Shown here in pieces: positions 1 to 10,671 of a stretch of DNA of 64,000 nt. Each line of letters opens with the position of its first letter. Position 1 is the first letter of the stretch. The translations under genes were made by a program, and so were the position numbers. Below the pieces are notes generated by a model, which worked only from the letters and a program-made list of their open reading frames with translations, was not told the origin of the DNA and did no database searches. Origin of the DNA: Canna indica (lineage: Eukaryota > Streptophyta > Magnoliopsida > Zingiberales > Cannaceae). The DNA lies in NCBI GenBank assembly GCA_034359265.1, contig CP136895.1:5830501-5894500 (forward strand), written 5' to 3'.

Positions 1-2
1 AG

Positions 3-587
3 ACGATGAATGCTGGGGTCTGCGTGAAAGGGACAACCTATGTTGAATGTGATATGGATTTTTATGGACTGATTGAAGAAGTGATAGAGTTGCACTACTT
101 CGGCTTGAAATCAGTGATCCTATTTAGATGTCATTGGTTCGATACAACAGAAAGGGGCATGAAAGTTCATCCAAAATACAAACTTGTTGAGGTTAATTAT
201 AAATCGAAATTGGCAGCAAATGAGCCTTTTATATTGGCATCACAAGCCGAACAAGTATATTACGCGAAGTATCCGGCTCGAAATAAAGATAGAGCAGATT
301 GGCGTGTAGTCTGTAAGACAAAAGGTAGAGGAAAAATTGATCCGATAGTAGGAGAAAATGATCCTCCTGGTTTCTATCAAGAAGAAGATATTCCTGCTGT
401 GGATCGTATTATTCCAATACTCGAGGATGCAGACACAACGTCAATTCAATTAGAAGTTGAATATGCTGATGATGACGATCATGAAATTGAGGAAGCTGAA
501 GATGAAGAAGATGAAGAAGAGGAAGAAGAGGAAGAAGAGGAAGAAGAAGAAGAATTCGAAGACTATTATTCAGATGATGAAGAATAA
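3..587 (+). CDS. TNPD-like CACTA transposase, C-terminal part (partial)
   Basis: Only the last about 195 residues are in the window. They carry the DUF4216-type region, with cores such as GVCVKGTTYVECDMDFYGL and LFRCHWFDTTERGMKVH, followed by an extremely acidic Asp/Glu tail ending DYYSDDEE. In full-length sisters this region follows a Transpos_assoc domain, a Transposase_21 (tnp2) catalytic domain and DUF4218. TNPD-type proteins cleave CACTA ends during cut-and-paste transposition. No stop codon breaks the visible part, so the state of the whole gene cannot be judged. The stop is TAA at 585-587, 75 bp before the start of the TNPA-like gene. The ATG at 6 is an internal Met conserved in other copies, not a start. 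Confidence 0.9.
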   Translation, partial: TMNAGVCVKGTTYVECDMDFYGLIEEVIELHYFGLKSVILFRCHWFDTTERGMKVHPKYKLVEVNYKSKLAANEPFILASQAEQVYYAKYPARNKDRADWRVVCKTKGRGKIDPIVGENDPPGFYQEEDIPAVDRIIPILEDADTTSIQLEVEYADDDDHEIEEAEDEEDEEEEEEEEEEEEEEFEDYYSDDEE

Positions 588-662
588 TTGTAAAGTATAT
601 ATTTTATTAAATATATCTCTACTATTTATACAATAATCTGATTATATGTCTGTTCGACAGAT

Positions 663-2228
663 ATGTCTGGTCGTGGTTATCGACGCAGGAGAGTTTCGGA
701 GTCTCCGATCGGTGAGACTCCAGCACTTACTCATGCTGCTGATCCTCCTGTTGCTGATCCTCATTCCGATGATACTGCCGAGGCTAGTACATCCAGACGT
801 AGGCGGCCACGCGGGCCGAACAGGTGGCAGCCTCCACCAGCCACAGAGTCACGTAGATTGATTAGCGTGATTGGGGAGCGGTACGTAATATATCATGAAT
901 TATGAATCATTACAAATTCATTATATCATAATATAATATTAAAATTTATTTTTGTTGTGCAGGTTCCAGCAAGAAGAAGTGCCGAGGAGCATTTCTTCTA
1001 CTATTCGACGATACATGCACGGGGCATGGCCTACGTGGTCTCACGTGCCTAGCGAGCACGTCGACATGTTATGGCGCGAGTTTGAGGCACGTATTATTAT
1101 TTTTTTTACATGCATGATGATATATTAATATTGGTACTGATATTATTATTTTGCAGGCTCGCTATACATGGGCCGAGGACCAGAGGCCCTTCATTTACGC
1201 TGCCTGGGAGGCTATTTCTCGGGCAAGGTACAACGGGCAGCTGGGGCAAGCTCGGTCCCAGGCGATGGCCCGAGCTGGGACCACTAACATCGCGGAGACT
1301 CGGGGATACGGCCCCGGTTGGATTACTCCGGATATATGGGACCAGCTCGTGGGGATATGGTCGACGGATCGATGGCAGGAGGTTTCTCGGAATGCGGCTA
1401 GAAATCGCATGTCGGGAGGAGCAGCGCGTCACACCGGCGGCTCTGTTGCATTTGCAGTGCACGCAAACCGTATGGTAAGTATATCTTTTAATTATATATT
1501 TTATTTGTTATTATGTGTACTAATTAATGTATTTGTTTTGTAAATGTAGACGACGGTGTCGGATGACGGGACTGTCCAGCGACCCTCCCCGATGGCAGTG
1601 TTTGAGCGGACTCACCGTCGAGCACATGGGACTGGGGAGTACATCCACAACCGCGCTGCATACATTATGGTAATTATATATTTGTTTAAATTATTCATTA
1701 TATATTTATAATTTAAGTTTTATGATAAATATTAAACAAAAAATCAAACTCGAGTAGGAGACCTACAGCCAGACGGTGGTGCAGCGCGGGGGTACCCCCG
1801 AGGACTTTGACGCAGCATCGTGGGTCGAGGCCGCAGGTGGCTGGGACCATGGCCGCGTATATGGCTTCGCAGATAGTGGTCATGCGCGAGCCGTACTAGG
1901 GCCACTTGGGGCACCGACCCCTCCGGTCGCTGGTGAGCGGCCGTCCACCTCTAGATCCAGTTATGATCATAGTAACAGAATAAGGACTCTAGAGGAGACG
2001 GTCGCGCGTCAGACTGAGATGATGGAGCACCAGAGTCAGACGATGGCGCGTCAGAGTCAGACGATGGCGAATATAGAAGCTATGCTACGCAACTTGTCGG
2101 GTCATCCCGAAGCAGGCATCTCTTCGGCATCATCTAATCCGTCGTCCTCGAGTCAGTCCACGCCGGTGTACACTCAAGCACTCCAGACCCCGCCATATGA
2201 TCCAGGCCATCCTCCATCGTCATCGTGA
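663..2228 (+). CDS. TNPA-like (Transposase_24) protein, five exons, intact
   Basis: Proposed join: 663-880, 963-1086, 1157-1474, 1550-1669, 1758-2228, giving 416 residues with no internal stop. Exons 3 to 5 carry the plant Ptta/En-Spm Transposase_24 signature (YTWAEDQRPFIYAAWE, WDQLVGIW, HTGGSVAFAVHANRM, then TPEDFDAASWVEAAGG). In En/Spm the TNPA-class protein binds subterminal repeats and assists TNPD; that role is inferred here. The N-terminus is Arg-rich. Residues about 333-373 form a coiled coil built of four repeated heptads, followed by a Ser/Pro-rich tail. Intron 2 keeps the frame only with a GC donor (GAG|GCACGT) at 1087; using the GT at 1091 would shift the frame. Introns 1, 3, 4 and 5' exon borders are GT-AG. 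Exon borders come from frame consistency and comparison of the three copies. Confidence 0.85.
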
Positions 2229-2528
2229 GATTTTGTTTATATTGACTTTGTTACTCAGATATTGAACTTGTTTAATTTATATTGACTATGTTACTCAGAT
2301 GTTGATACTTCAATTTTACATTTGAATTGTGTTTATACTATCGTGGATAATTATGAATATAAATATAATTGTTTTGATGTATATCTTGGTGTGTTTGTGA
2401 TGTGTGAATGAATGTGTATGAGATGTTTGTGATGTGTGTATGAGGGTATGGGTGTGTGAGTTATGTATCAGATAAATGTATCAATGTATCAACGGAAATT
2501 AGAAATTTGAAATATTTCTGTTTGCAGG

Positions 2529-2930
2529 TATGGGTCATCAGCAACGGCTTTCCCACGGCCGTCCGTGGGAAAGCCGTTGCTAAAAGTGTATCGACAACCG
2601 TTGCTGATGACCTACAGCAACGGCTTAGCGACGGGTTTTTACTAACGGCTTTGCTACGGACTCGAGGCCGTTGCTATTAATGTTATCAGCAACGGCTCCG
2701 GGTCTGTTGCAAACCCGTTGCTGATAATAGTTTTAGCGACGGCCCGAGCGGCCGTTGCTGATAATGTTTTGAGCGACGGCCCGAGCGGCCGTTGCTGATC
2801 CGTTGCGAAGTCATCAGCAACGCGACTTTCTGTCACGGCGCTATTGCAACGGCTCAGCCGTTGCTGATGCTCTTCAGCAACGGCTCAGCAACGGCATCAG
2901 CCGTTGCTGATGACCATTTTTCTAGTAGTG
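2529..2930 (+). repeat. 3' subterminal repeat array of CACTA element 1
   Basis: About 400 bp contain many direct and inverted copies of GCAACGGC / GCCGTTGC, often as CATCAGCAACGGC, in closely spaced hairpin pairs. The inner edge is marked by a perfect 40-bp palindrome at 2541-2580 (18-bp arms around CCGT). The outer edge is the transposon terminus. Arrays of this kind are the TNPA binding sites in En/Spm elements. Short open frames here are by-products of the repeats. Confidence 0.9.
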
Positions 2931-3289
2931 TTCCTCCCGCTGCCGCCGCTGCCGACGCCGACGAAGCCTCCCGCTGCTGCCGACACTGTCAGGTATGTGC
3001 CCTCCGGCTGCCGTCTCTTCCCGTTGCGGCGGGTAGAAAATCCGACCGAAACCCTAAAAATAGGGTTTCGGCCGGCGGCGGTCGGCCGATGGCCGCCGCC
3101 GGACCTTGTACATTGGCCGGACAGTGTGTCCGGCCAGTGTACGCCGGCGCCGGAGTCCACCTGACTCCGGCGCCGGAATTTGTAGTTTAATAATATTTTA
3201 TTATTGTTTTTAATTGTTTTTTAATTATTTAGATTAATTATTTAATTTGTTAGAATAATTTTTAGGGTTTAGATTAATTTCGGAATTAT

Positions 3290-3430
3290 CCACTTCGGAC
3301 GCGCGCCGGAATCGTCCAATTCGGACTCGTGTCGGAATCGTCCAATTCGGACGCGCGCCGGAATCGTCCACTTCGGACGCGCGCCGGAATCGTCCACTTC
3401 GGATGCGCGCCGAAATCGTCCAATATGGAC
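3290..3430 (+). repeat. 26-bp minisatellite in the CACTA leader
   Basis: A 26-bp unit with core GAATCGTCCAATTCGGACGC is repeated about five times with alternating CAATT/CACTT and GCGCGCC/TCGTGTC variants. The same array, with different copy numbers, occupies the same place in the copies at 35370 and 57685. Because 26 is not a multiple of 3, the apparent proteins read through the array rotate frames and are not genes. Confidence 0.88.
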
Positions 3431-3630
3431 TCGAACTGTCTCGAAACATTGAGAAAATAATCATCCATCCGACGAGTTGATATGTTTCACGTACGCATCG
3501 ACGAGTCGGATATGATTTAGCAAAACCTTAGATCCGTTCGGGGATTGTATGTTCGTGTAAAAGAAGTAGATGATCTTTTATACGACGTACAATTCTTGAA
3601 TTGTCCCTGATTGGATAATTTGGGAATATA

Positions 3631-3820
3631 GTTATTTGTACTACACTTACGTTTTTATTTTAACTGTTAACTAATTATTCTAAATTTCGGCAACATCTCT
3701 CTTGTTCTCCGATACGCGCCCAGATGATATGCGTATTCGGAGAACTGTAGGGAGGTGCTGCCGAAATTTAGAATAATTAGTTAACAGTTAAAATAAAAAT
3801 GTAAGTGCAGTACGAATAAC
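3631..3820 (+). other. 190-bp inverted repeat (hairpin) upstream of TNPD
   Basis: Two arms of about 85 nt pair almost completely from GTTATTTGTACT (3631) to AGTACGAATAAC (3820). There is a short mismatched stretch near the loop at CTCTCTTG versus CTGTAGGGAGG. The structure sits 75 bp upstream of the TNPD start codon. It is conserved with compensated differences in the copies at 34979-35168 and 58101-58290, and in decayed form at 11281-11471. A transcribed foldback of this kind could yield a microRNA or siRNA; that is inference. It could instead be a site for a DNA-binding protein. Confidence 0.8.
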
Positions 3821-3894
3821 ATAAATCCTGAATGGAATAAGACAATCTCACCTAAAGACATTAACCAAAGAAATTGTCATTGATTGACAAAATC

Positions 3895-6800
3895 ATGTCG
3901 GCTGATCGAAGTTGGATGTACCGACGTCTTGATCGTGGAGCTTTAACGAATGAGTTTCGATTAGGCGTAACGTACTTCCTAAATTTCGCCTATTCGAATC
4001 GAAATTTCGTTAGCATGGGTGATCAAATCCGATGTCCGTGCCGCATTTGTTCGAATGGACGATTTTTGGATCGGGAGACTGTCACTCTACATCTATATAC
4101 CAAAGGATTTGTACCAAGATATTTTCTATGGACTTGTCACGGGGAGTCACACGAAGTCGGGACGTCGAGCAATCCTGTCGTTCAGACATATGGTGAATCT
4201 TCCTCTGCTGGTGCTTCTTCATCCGGTCAATGTAATCCCTATAGAACTATGATACTTGATAGTCTTGGGGGTCAATTCCACTTGAATGATAATGTTGATC
4301 GGCCAGTTCTTCAGACATCAGTCCCACCAGATACTACAGCGGTTGATATCACAGAAGTACAAACGGCGGTAGAGATTGAATTACCGAATAAAGAAGCTGC
4401 AGAATTTTACGAGATGTTGAAAGCTGCCGATGAACCTTTGTATGAGAATTGTCCTAAATACACTAGGTTTTCAGCAATGACACAGCTCTTAAACATCAAG
4501 GCCGATTGTAATATCAGCGGAGTTGCGTATGATCGGTTTGTTGGATTGATTAATGGAATGCTGCCTACTGATAACAAGTTTGAGCCAACTTTTTATAAGA
4601 CTAAAAAGCTAATGAGAAAATTGGGGCTTGGGTACGAAAAAATACACGCATGCCAAAATAACTGCATTTTATATTATAAAGAAAATGTGCAGTTGGATAA
4701 ATGCCTTGTATGTCAATATCCTTGTTACAAGGAGAAGAAATCGGTCCGACAGAAAAATATCCCGTTTAAGGTGCTTCGGTATTTTCCACTAACACCGAGG
4801 CTTCAAAGATTATTCATGTCGGAAAAGACAGCCCCCTACATGAGTTGACATGCAAGAAGTCGTGATGATACAGTAATGACTCATCCATCTGACAGTGAAG
4901 CATGGAAATATTTGGATACATGTTATCCTTCATTTGCTAGGGATACTAGAAATATCATATTGGGATTGTGCACAGATGGTTTTAATCCGTTTGGACATTC
5001 TGCAACTCCTTATTCAGTTTGGCCAGTGCTGCTGACAGTTTATAATTTGCCACCGTCAATGTGCATGAAAGATGAATTTATTTATCTTTCGATGATTATT
5101 CCGGGTCCTAAGGGTCCGCGAAAAGAAATTGACATATTTGTCAGACCCTTGATAGATGAATTGAAAACATTGTGGACTGAGGGAGCTGTCACTTATGATT
5201 GTCATCGGAAGCAAAACTTTAATTTAAAGGCCGCGGTCTTGTGGACAATCAATGATTTCCCCGCGTACGGCATGTTGTCGGGTTGGAGCACTCACGGCCG
5301 ACTCTCTTGTCTGTATTGTATGGAACACTCTAAATCAATCAGTCTTCAGAACGGACGAAAAATCTCATTCTTTGATTGTCATCGTCGATTCCTACCGGTT
5401 AATCACCAGTATCGAAGGAATCGTAATAAATTTACTAAGGGCAGAGTCGAAAGAGATGGGCCACCACCGATGTTGTCTGGTGAACAAATGTTAGCACGTG
5501 TTTCAGCACTTCCAGATATAGTATTTGGTCGCAATGAAAGAGTGTCAGGTTTTGGCCAAACACACAATTGGGTGAAAAAAAGTATCTTTTGGGAATTGCC
5601 CTATTGGAGTTCATTATTGATTTGACATAATTTAGATGTCATGCACATTGAAAAAAATGTGTTTGATAACATTTTCAACACTTTGATGGATATTTCTGGA
5701 AAAACTAAAGATAATGTCAAAGCCCGACATGATCTGAAAATACTTTGTAAAAGACCAGAGTTGGAGTTACAAGAGGTCAACGGACGATATCTGAAACCGA
5801 ATGCCCTATATGTGTTAAATAAACAACAGATCAAAGATGTTTGTCAATGGGTAAAAGAACTCAGATTACCCGATGGATATGCTTCAAACTTATCTCGATG
5901 TGTGAACGTCGATGATTGCAAAATATCAGGGATGAAGAGCCATGATTGTCATGTATTCATGCAGAGATTACTTCCGATCGCATTTCGAGATCTTCTACCT
6001 GATAATATTTGGGGTCCGTTGACTGAATTAAGTATATTTTTTAGAAACATCTATGCAAATGTCCTTCGGGTCGAAGATATGTCAACACTTGAAAATAATA
6101 TTGTTGAAATCATATGCAAGCTGAAGCAATTTTTCCCTCCTGCATTTTTTGACTCGATGGAGCATCTACCGATACACTTGGCATACGAGGCACGAGTTGG
6201 TGGCCCCGTTCAATATCGGTGGATGTACTTATTTGAAAGATACATGAATCGTCTGAAGAAAAAAGTAAAGAACACCGCAGCTGTTGAAGGATCAATTTCT
6301 GAATCGTATATCATCCAAGAAATTTCAACATTCTGCTCATTTTACTTTGAATCGACAGTACAGACAAGATTTGATCATCTTCCACGTAATGACAACGGGG
6401 GTGTTCGACATTCAGATGGACGTTTAAATATATTTTGTCACTCTGGTCGTGCTTTTGGTTCTCGTCCATCTCGACACTTAAGCGATGAAGAGTATCATTT
6501 GGCACACTTGTATGTATTACTCAATTGTCCAGAGATTGAACAATTCATTGAAATATTTGACATTGAGATGGTGCAAAAATACTCTATTCACAACGATCAA
6601 GAATTGGAGAGATTACAGAATCGTGATTTCCCTATTTGGATTCAGACTTACAGCAAAGATCACAGAGCTGAAATAGATGAAATAATATTTGAGTTTGTTA
6701 GTGGACCGTCGCGACTTGTGTCATGCTATAGCGGATATTTTGTTAACGGGTATAAATTTCACACGGTTGAATATTCATTTACAAAAAAGACGATGAATGC

Positions 6801-7389
6801 TGGGGTCTGCGTGAAAGGGACAACGTATGCTGAATGTGATATGGATTTTTATGGACTGGTGGAAGAAGTGATAGAGTTGCACTACTTCGGCTTGAAATTA
6901 GTGATCCTATTTAGATGTCATTGGTTCGATACAACAGAAAGGGGCATGAAAGTTCATCTAAAATACAAACTTGTTGAGGTTAATTATAAATCGAAATTGG
7001 CAGCAAATGAGCCTTTTATATTGGCATCACAAGCCGAACAAGTATATTACGCGAAGTATCCGGCTCGAAATAAAGATAGAGCAGATTGGCGTGTAGTCTG
7101 TAAGACAAAAGGTAGAGGAAAAATTGATCCGATAATAGAAGAAAATGAGCTGATACCTGATATGATACATGATTTCTATCAAGAAGATGATCCTCCTGCT
7201 GTAGATCGTATTATTCCAATACTCGAGGATGCAGATACAACGTCAATTTAATTAGAAGTTGAATATGCTGATGATGACGATCATGAAATTGAGGAAGCTG
7301 GAGATGAAGAAGATGAAGAAGAGGAAGAAGAGGAAGAAGAGGAAGAAGAAGAAGAATTCGAAGACTATTATTCAGATGATGAGGAATAA
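3895..7389 (+). pseudogene. TNPD-like CACTA transposase, three nonsense mutations
   Basis: A single-exon frame starts MSADRSWMYRRLDRG at 3895, chosen because TNPD-class proteins begin with a similar DRSWMY motif and the upstream codons are TTG/GTG only. In order it has the Transpos_assoc domain (CPCRIC near residue 45), the Transposase_21 catalytic region (LCTDGFNPFG, NLPPSMCMKDEF, NLDVMHIEKNVFDNI), DUF4218 (SHDCHVFMQRLLP, MEHLPIHLAYEARVGGPVQ) and DUF4216, then an acidic tail. Stops interrupt it at 4846-4848 (TGG to TGA), 5623-5625 (CGA to TGA) and 7249-7251 (CAA to TAA) relative to the sister at 56935. All three are C-to-T or G-to-A. The unbroken product would be about 1160 residues. It is no longer able to make full-length transposase. 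Confidence 0.92.
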
Positions 7390-7464
7390 TTGTAAAGTAT
7401 ATATTTTATTAAATATATCTTTACTATTTATACAATAATCTGATTATATGTCTGTTCGACAGAT

Positions 7465-8978
7465 ATGTCTGGTCGTGGTTATCGACGTAGGAGAGCTTCG
7501 GAGTCTCCGATCGGTGAGACTCCAGCACCTACTCATGCTGCTGATCCTCCTGTTGCTGATCCTCATGAGGATGATACTGCCGAGGCTAGTACATCCAGAC
7601 GCAGGCGGCCACGCGGGCCGAACAGGTGGCAGCCTCCACCAGCCATAGAGTCACGTAGATTGATTATCGTGATTGGGGAGCGGTAATATATCATGAATTA
7701 TGAATCATTACAAATTCATTATATCATAATATAATATTAAAATTTATTTTTGTTGTGCAGGTTCGAGCAAGAAGAAGTGCCGAGGAGCATTTCTTCTACT
7801 ATTCGACGATACATGCACGGGGCATGTCCTACGTGGTCTCACGTGCCTAGCGAGCACGTCGACATGTTATGGCACGAGTTTGAAGCACGTATTATTATTA
7901 TTTTTACATGCATGATGATATATTAATATTGGTACTGATATTATTATTTTGCAGGCTCGCTATACATGGGCCGAGGACCAAAGGCCCTTCATTTATGCTG
8001 CCTGGGAGGCTATTTCCCGGGCAAGGTACAACGGGCAGCTGGGGCAGGCTCGGTCCCAGGCGATGACCCGAGCTGGGACCACTAACATCGCGGAGACTCG
8101 GGGATACGGCCCTGGTTGGATTACTCCAGATATATGGGACCAGCTCGTGGAAATATGGTCGACGGATCGATGGCAGGAGGTTTCTCAGAATGCGTCTAAA
8201 AATCGCATGTCGGGGGGAGCAACGCGTCACACCGGCGGCTCTGTTGCATTTGCAGTGCACGCGAATCGTATGGTAAGTATATCTTTTAATTATATATTTT
8301 ATTTGTTACTATGTGTACTAATTAATGTATTTGTTTTGTAAATGTAGACGACGGTGTCGGATGACGGGATTGTCCAGCGACCCTCCTCGATGGCGGTGTT
8401 TGAGCGGACTCACCGTCGAGCACATGGGACGGGGGAGTACATCGACAACCGCGCTGCATACATTGTGGTAATTATATATTTGTTTAAATTATTCATTATA
8501 TATTTATAATTTAAGTTTTATGATAAATATTAAACAAAAAATCAAACTCGAGTAGGAGACGTACGGCCAGACGGTGGTGCAGCGCGGGGGTACCCCCGAG
8601 GACTTTGACACAGCATCGTGGGTCGAGGCCGCAGGTGGCTGGGACCATGGCCGCGTATATGGCTTCGCAGATAGTGGTCATGCGCGAGCCGTACTAGGGC
8701 CACTTGGGGCACCGACCCCTCCGGTCGCTGGTGAGCGGCCGTCCACCTCTAGATCCAGTTATGATCATAGTAATAGGATAAGGACTCTAGAGGAGACGGT
8801 CGCGCGTCAGATTCAGATGATGGAGGAGATGCATGCTATGCTACGCAACATGTCAGGTCATCCCGAAGCAGAAATCTCTTCGACATCATCTAATCCATCG
8901 TCCTCGAGTCAGTCCACGCCGGTGTACACTCAAGCACTCCAGACCCCGCCATATGATCCAGACCATCCTCCATCGTGA
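7465..8978 (+). CDS. TNPA-like (Transposase_24) protein, five exons, intact
   Basis: Proposed join: 7465-7682, 7761-7884, 7955-8272, 8348-8467, 8556-8978, all lengths consistent with one open frame of 400 residues. Sequence and exon borders match the gene at 663 apart from scattered substitutions. Intron 2 again requires a GC donor (GAA|GCACGT). The coiled-coil segment is shortest here, with two heptads (RQIQMME, EMHAMLR) against four in the first copy. The product should be the subterminal-repeat-binding partner of TNPD. It lies 75 bp downstream of the broken TNPD frame, so it could still be expressed, either from its own promoter or by splicing of an element-long transcript as in En/Spm. 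Confidence 0.84.
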
Positions 8979-9313
8979 TCGTGAGATTTTGTTTATATTG
9001 ACTTTGTTACTGAGATATTGAACTTGTTTAATTTATATTGACTTTGTTACTGAGATATTGAACTTGTTTAATTTATATTGACTTTGTTACTGAGATATTG
9101 ATACTTCAATTTTGCATTTGAATTGTTTTTATACTATCGTGGATAATTATCAATATAAATATAATTGTTTTGATGTATATCTTGGTGTGTTTGTGATGTG
9201 TGAATGAATGTGTGTATGAGTGTATGGGTGTGTGAGTTATGTATCTGATAGTATCAATGTATCAATGGAAATTTTAAATTTTAAATTTTTTCGTTTCCAG
9301 GTTCACATCATCA

Positions 9314-9729
9314 ACAACGGCTTTCCCACGGCTGTCCGTGGGAAAGCCGTTGCTAAAAGTTTATCGAAAGCCGTTGCTGATGACCTACAGCAACGGCTTA
9401 GCGACGAGCTTTTACTAACGGCGTTGCTACGGACTCAGCGGCCGTTGTTATTAATGTTATCAGCAACGGCTCGGTGTCCGTTGCTGATAATAGTTTTAGC
9501 GACGGCCAGAGCGGCCGTTGCTATTAATGTTATCAGCAACGGCGCCGTGGCCGTTGCTGATAATATTTTTAGCGACGGCCCGAGCGGCCGTTGCTGATAC
9601 GTCGCTAAGTTATCAGCAACGCGAGTTTCTGTCACGGCTCTATTGCAACGGCTGGGCCGTTGCTGATGCTCTTCAGCAACGGCGCAGCAACGGCATCAGC
9701 CGTTGCTGATGCCCATTTTTCTAGTAGTG
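9314..9729 (+). repeat. 3' subterminal repeat array of CACTA element 2
   Basis: This has the same architecture as 2529-2930. A 40-bp near-palindrome on the inner side (9314-9353) is followed by paired GCAACGGC/GCCGTTGC motifs up to the CTAGTAGTG terminus. The triplet that follows is ATT. Confidence 0.88.
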
Positions 9730-10310
9730 ATTGTAGCAATATTTTGTCAAGGATTGTGACAGATAGAAATGGTCGTTACAACTAAGTGATAGCTTTGCGA
9801 CGAAAAGTGTTGTTGTCACTAATTTTTCACTTGCAATGACTATTAAGTCATCACAAAGCTCTCATTGATAACAAGCTCCCTTTCAATTTTCGCGTTAACA
9901 ATTTTAATTTTTTCATTCTCCTTTATATGCCCCAAATTTATTTCATTTTCTCCTCATTGCCCCCTCTCTTGGCTCCCCTTTTACTCCCTCCAGCCTCTTG
10001 CAACGATCGATCCTTCCTCCGATTTGCTTAAAATGTCTCAATGAATTTTAGAGTTGTATAGGAGGACATGAATGAGTAGGAATGGGCAAGATATAATTGT
10101 TGGAATACTAGTTGTTGCACCGCCAATTGTAGGGTGGTTGAAATCTACATTGGTTGGAGTTCGGACAAAAGCCTATTAGAAAATTTGAACCCTATTTCAG
10201 TTCCAAAATTGATTATTAAACATTTTGTTGAATTTTGTGAGCTTGGTTTTGGTACGAGTATAATGATTTTCTAATCCTAAATCTAATCTTCAAATATTTT
10301 ATTGACTTTT
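9730..10310. other. Non-coding spacer between CACTA elements
   Basis: No convincing gene. The first 130 bp have short paired motifs (TTTGCGACGAAAAGTG, GTCACTAATTTTTCAC) that may be a remnant of a different CACTA family end, but no terminus could be defined. The rest is AT-rich. Confidence 0.5.
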
Positions 10311-10324
10311 GAGTACTATTGGAA

Positions 10325-10668
10325 TAACAAGCATCAGTAACGGCTTGCAACGTCCCAACCCGTTGCAACGCAGCCGTGACAGAAAATAGCGTTGGTGATA
10401 ACTTAGCAACGGATTAACAACGACCGCTGCGGCCGTTGCTAATAACATTATCAACAACGATTCTGCCACGGCTGCGGAACCATTGTAGATATATACATCA
10501 ACAATGGCTCAGTGGTCGTGGCAAGACCGTTAGTGAAAGCTCGTTGCTAAGCCGTTGTTGTAGATTATCAGCAACGACTTTGAGGTTGTGGCCCAAAAAA
10601 TACGATACACTTTCAGTAACGACTTTCCCACGGACAGCCGTGGGAAAGCCGTTGCTGATGATGTTAAT
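10325..10668 (-). repeat. 3' subterminal repeat array of the old CACTA
   Basis: Diverged GCAACGGC/GCCGTTGC repeats, ending on the inside with the CTTTCCCACGGACAGCCGTG palindrome (around 10622-10655) that marks the inner border of this array in every copy. Confidence 0.75.
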
Positions 10669-10671
10669 ATG

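Larger units (their letters stand above)
1..2930 (+). mobile_element. CACTA (En/Spm-type) transposon, 3' half (element 1)
   Basis: The window opens inside the TNPD-like gene of this element. The 3' terminus is seen directly: subterminal GCAACGGC/GCCGTTGC repeats run into TTTTTCTAGTAGTG, the inverse of the CACTACTAGAAA 5' end of sister copies, and stop at 2930. The next base begins the GC-rich 5' leader of a sister copy (element 2), so element 1 sits inside element 2, about 340 bp from that copy's missing 5' end. The base triplet after the terminus is TTC; its TSD partner lies outside the window. Gene order is TNPD then TNPA, both plus strand, as in the other copies. Confidence 0.93.
2931..9729 (+). 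mobile_element. CACTA transposon (element 2), interrupted at its 5' leader by element 1
   Basis: The segment starts in the GC-rich Pro/Ala-like 5' leader that, in the copy at 56935, lies about 340 bp inside the 5' end. The missing end must lie upstream of element 1, outside the window. It runs through the GC-rich leader, minisatellite, 190-bp hairpin, TNPD-like pseudogene, TNPA-like gene and 3' subterminal repeats, and ends at TTTTTCTAGTAGTG (9729). It is closely similar to the copies at 29474 and 56935 in every part. The leader contains a near-palindrome around GGCCGGACAGTGTGTCCGGCC at 3115-3137, shared by all copies. Confidence 0.92.

Noticed and set aside
1106..1478. Overlapping frames of about 120 codons on both strands over TNPA exon 3, repeated in all copies
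   Set aside because: Shadows of a GC-rich conserved exon; only the frame with Transposase_24 motifs joins to flanking exons.
2456..3190. Several 60-130 codon open frames in the CACTA termini and leader, also at 9220-9709, 35684-36435 and 56500-57631
   Set aside because: They are produced by GCAACGGC repeats and GC-rich leader sequence, occur on both strands and have no domain.
3290..3430. Regular short repeats that could suggest a CRISPR array
   Set aside because: Units are directly adjacent without unique spacers, and this is plant nuclear DNA inside a transposon leader.
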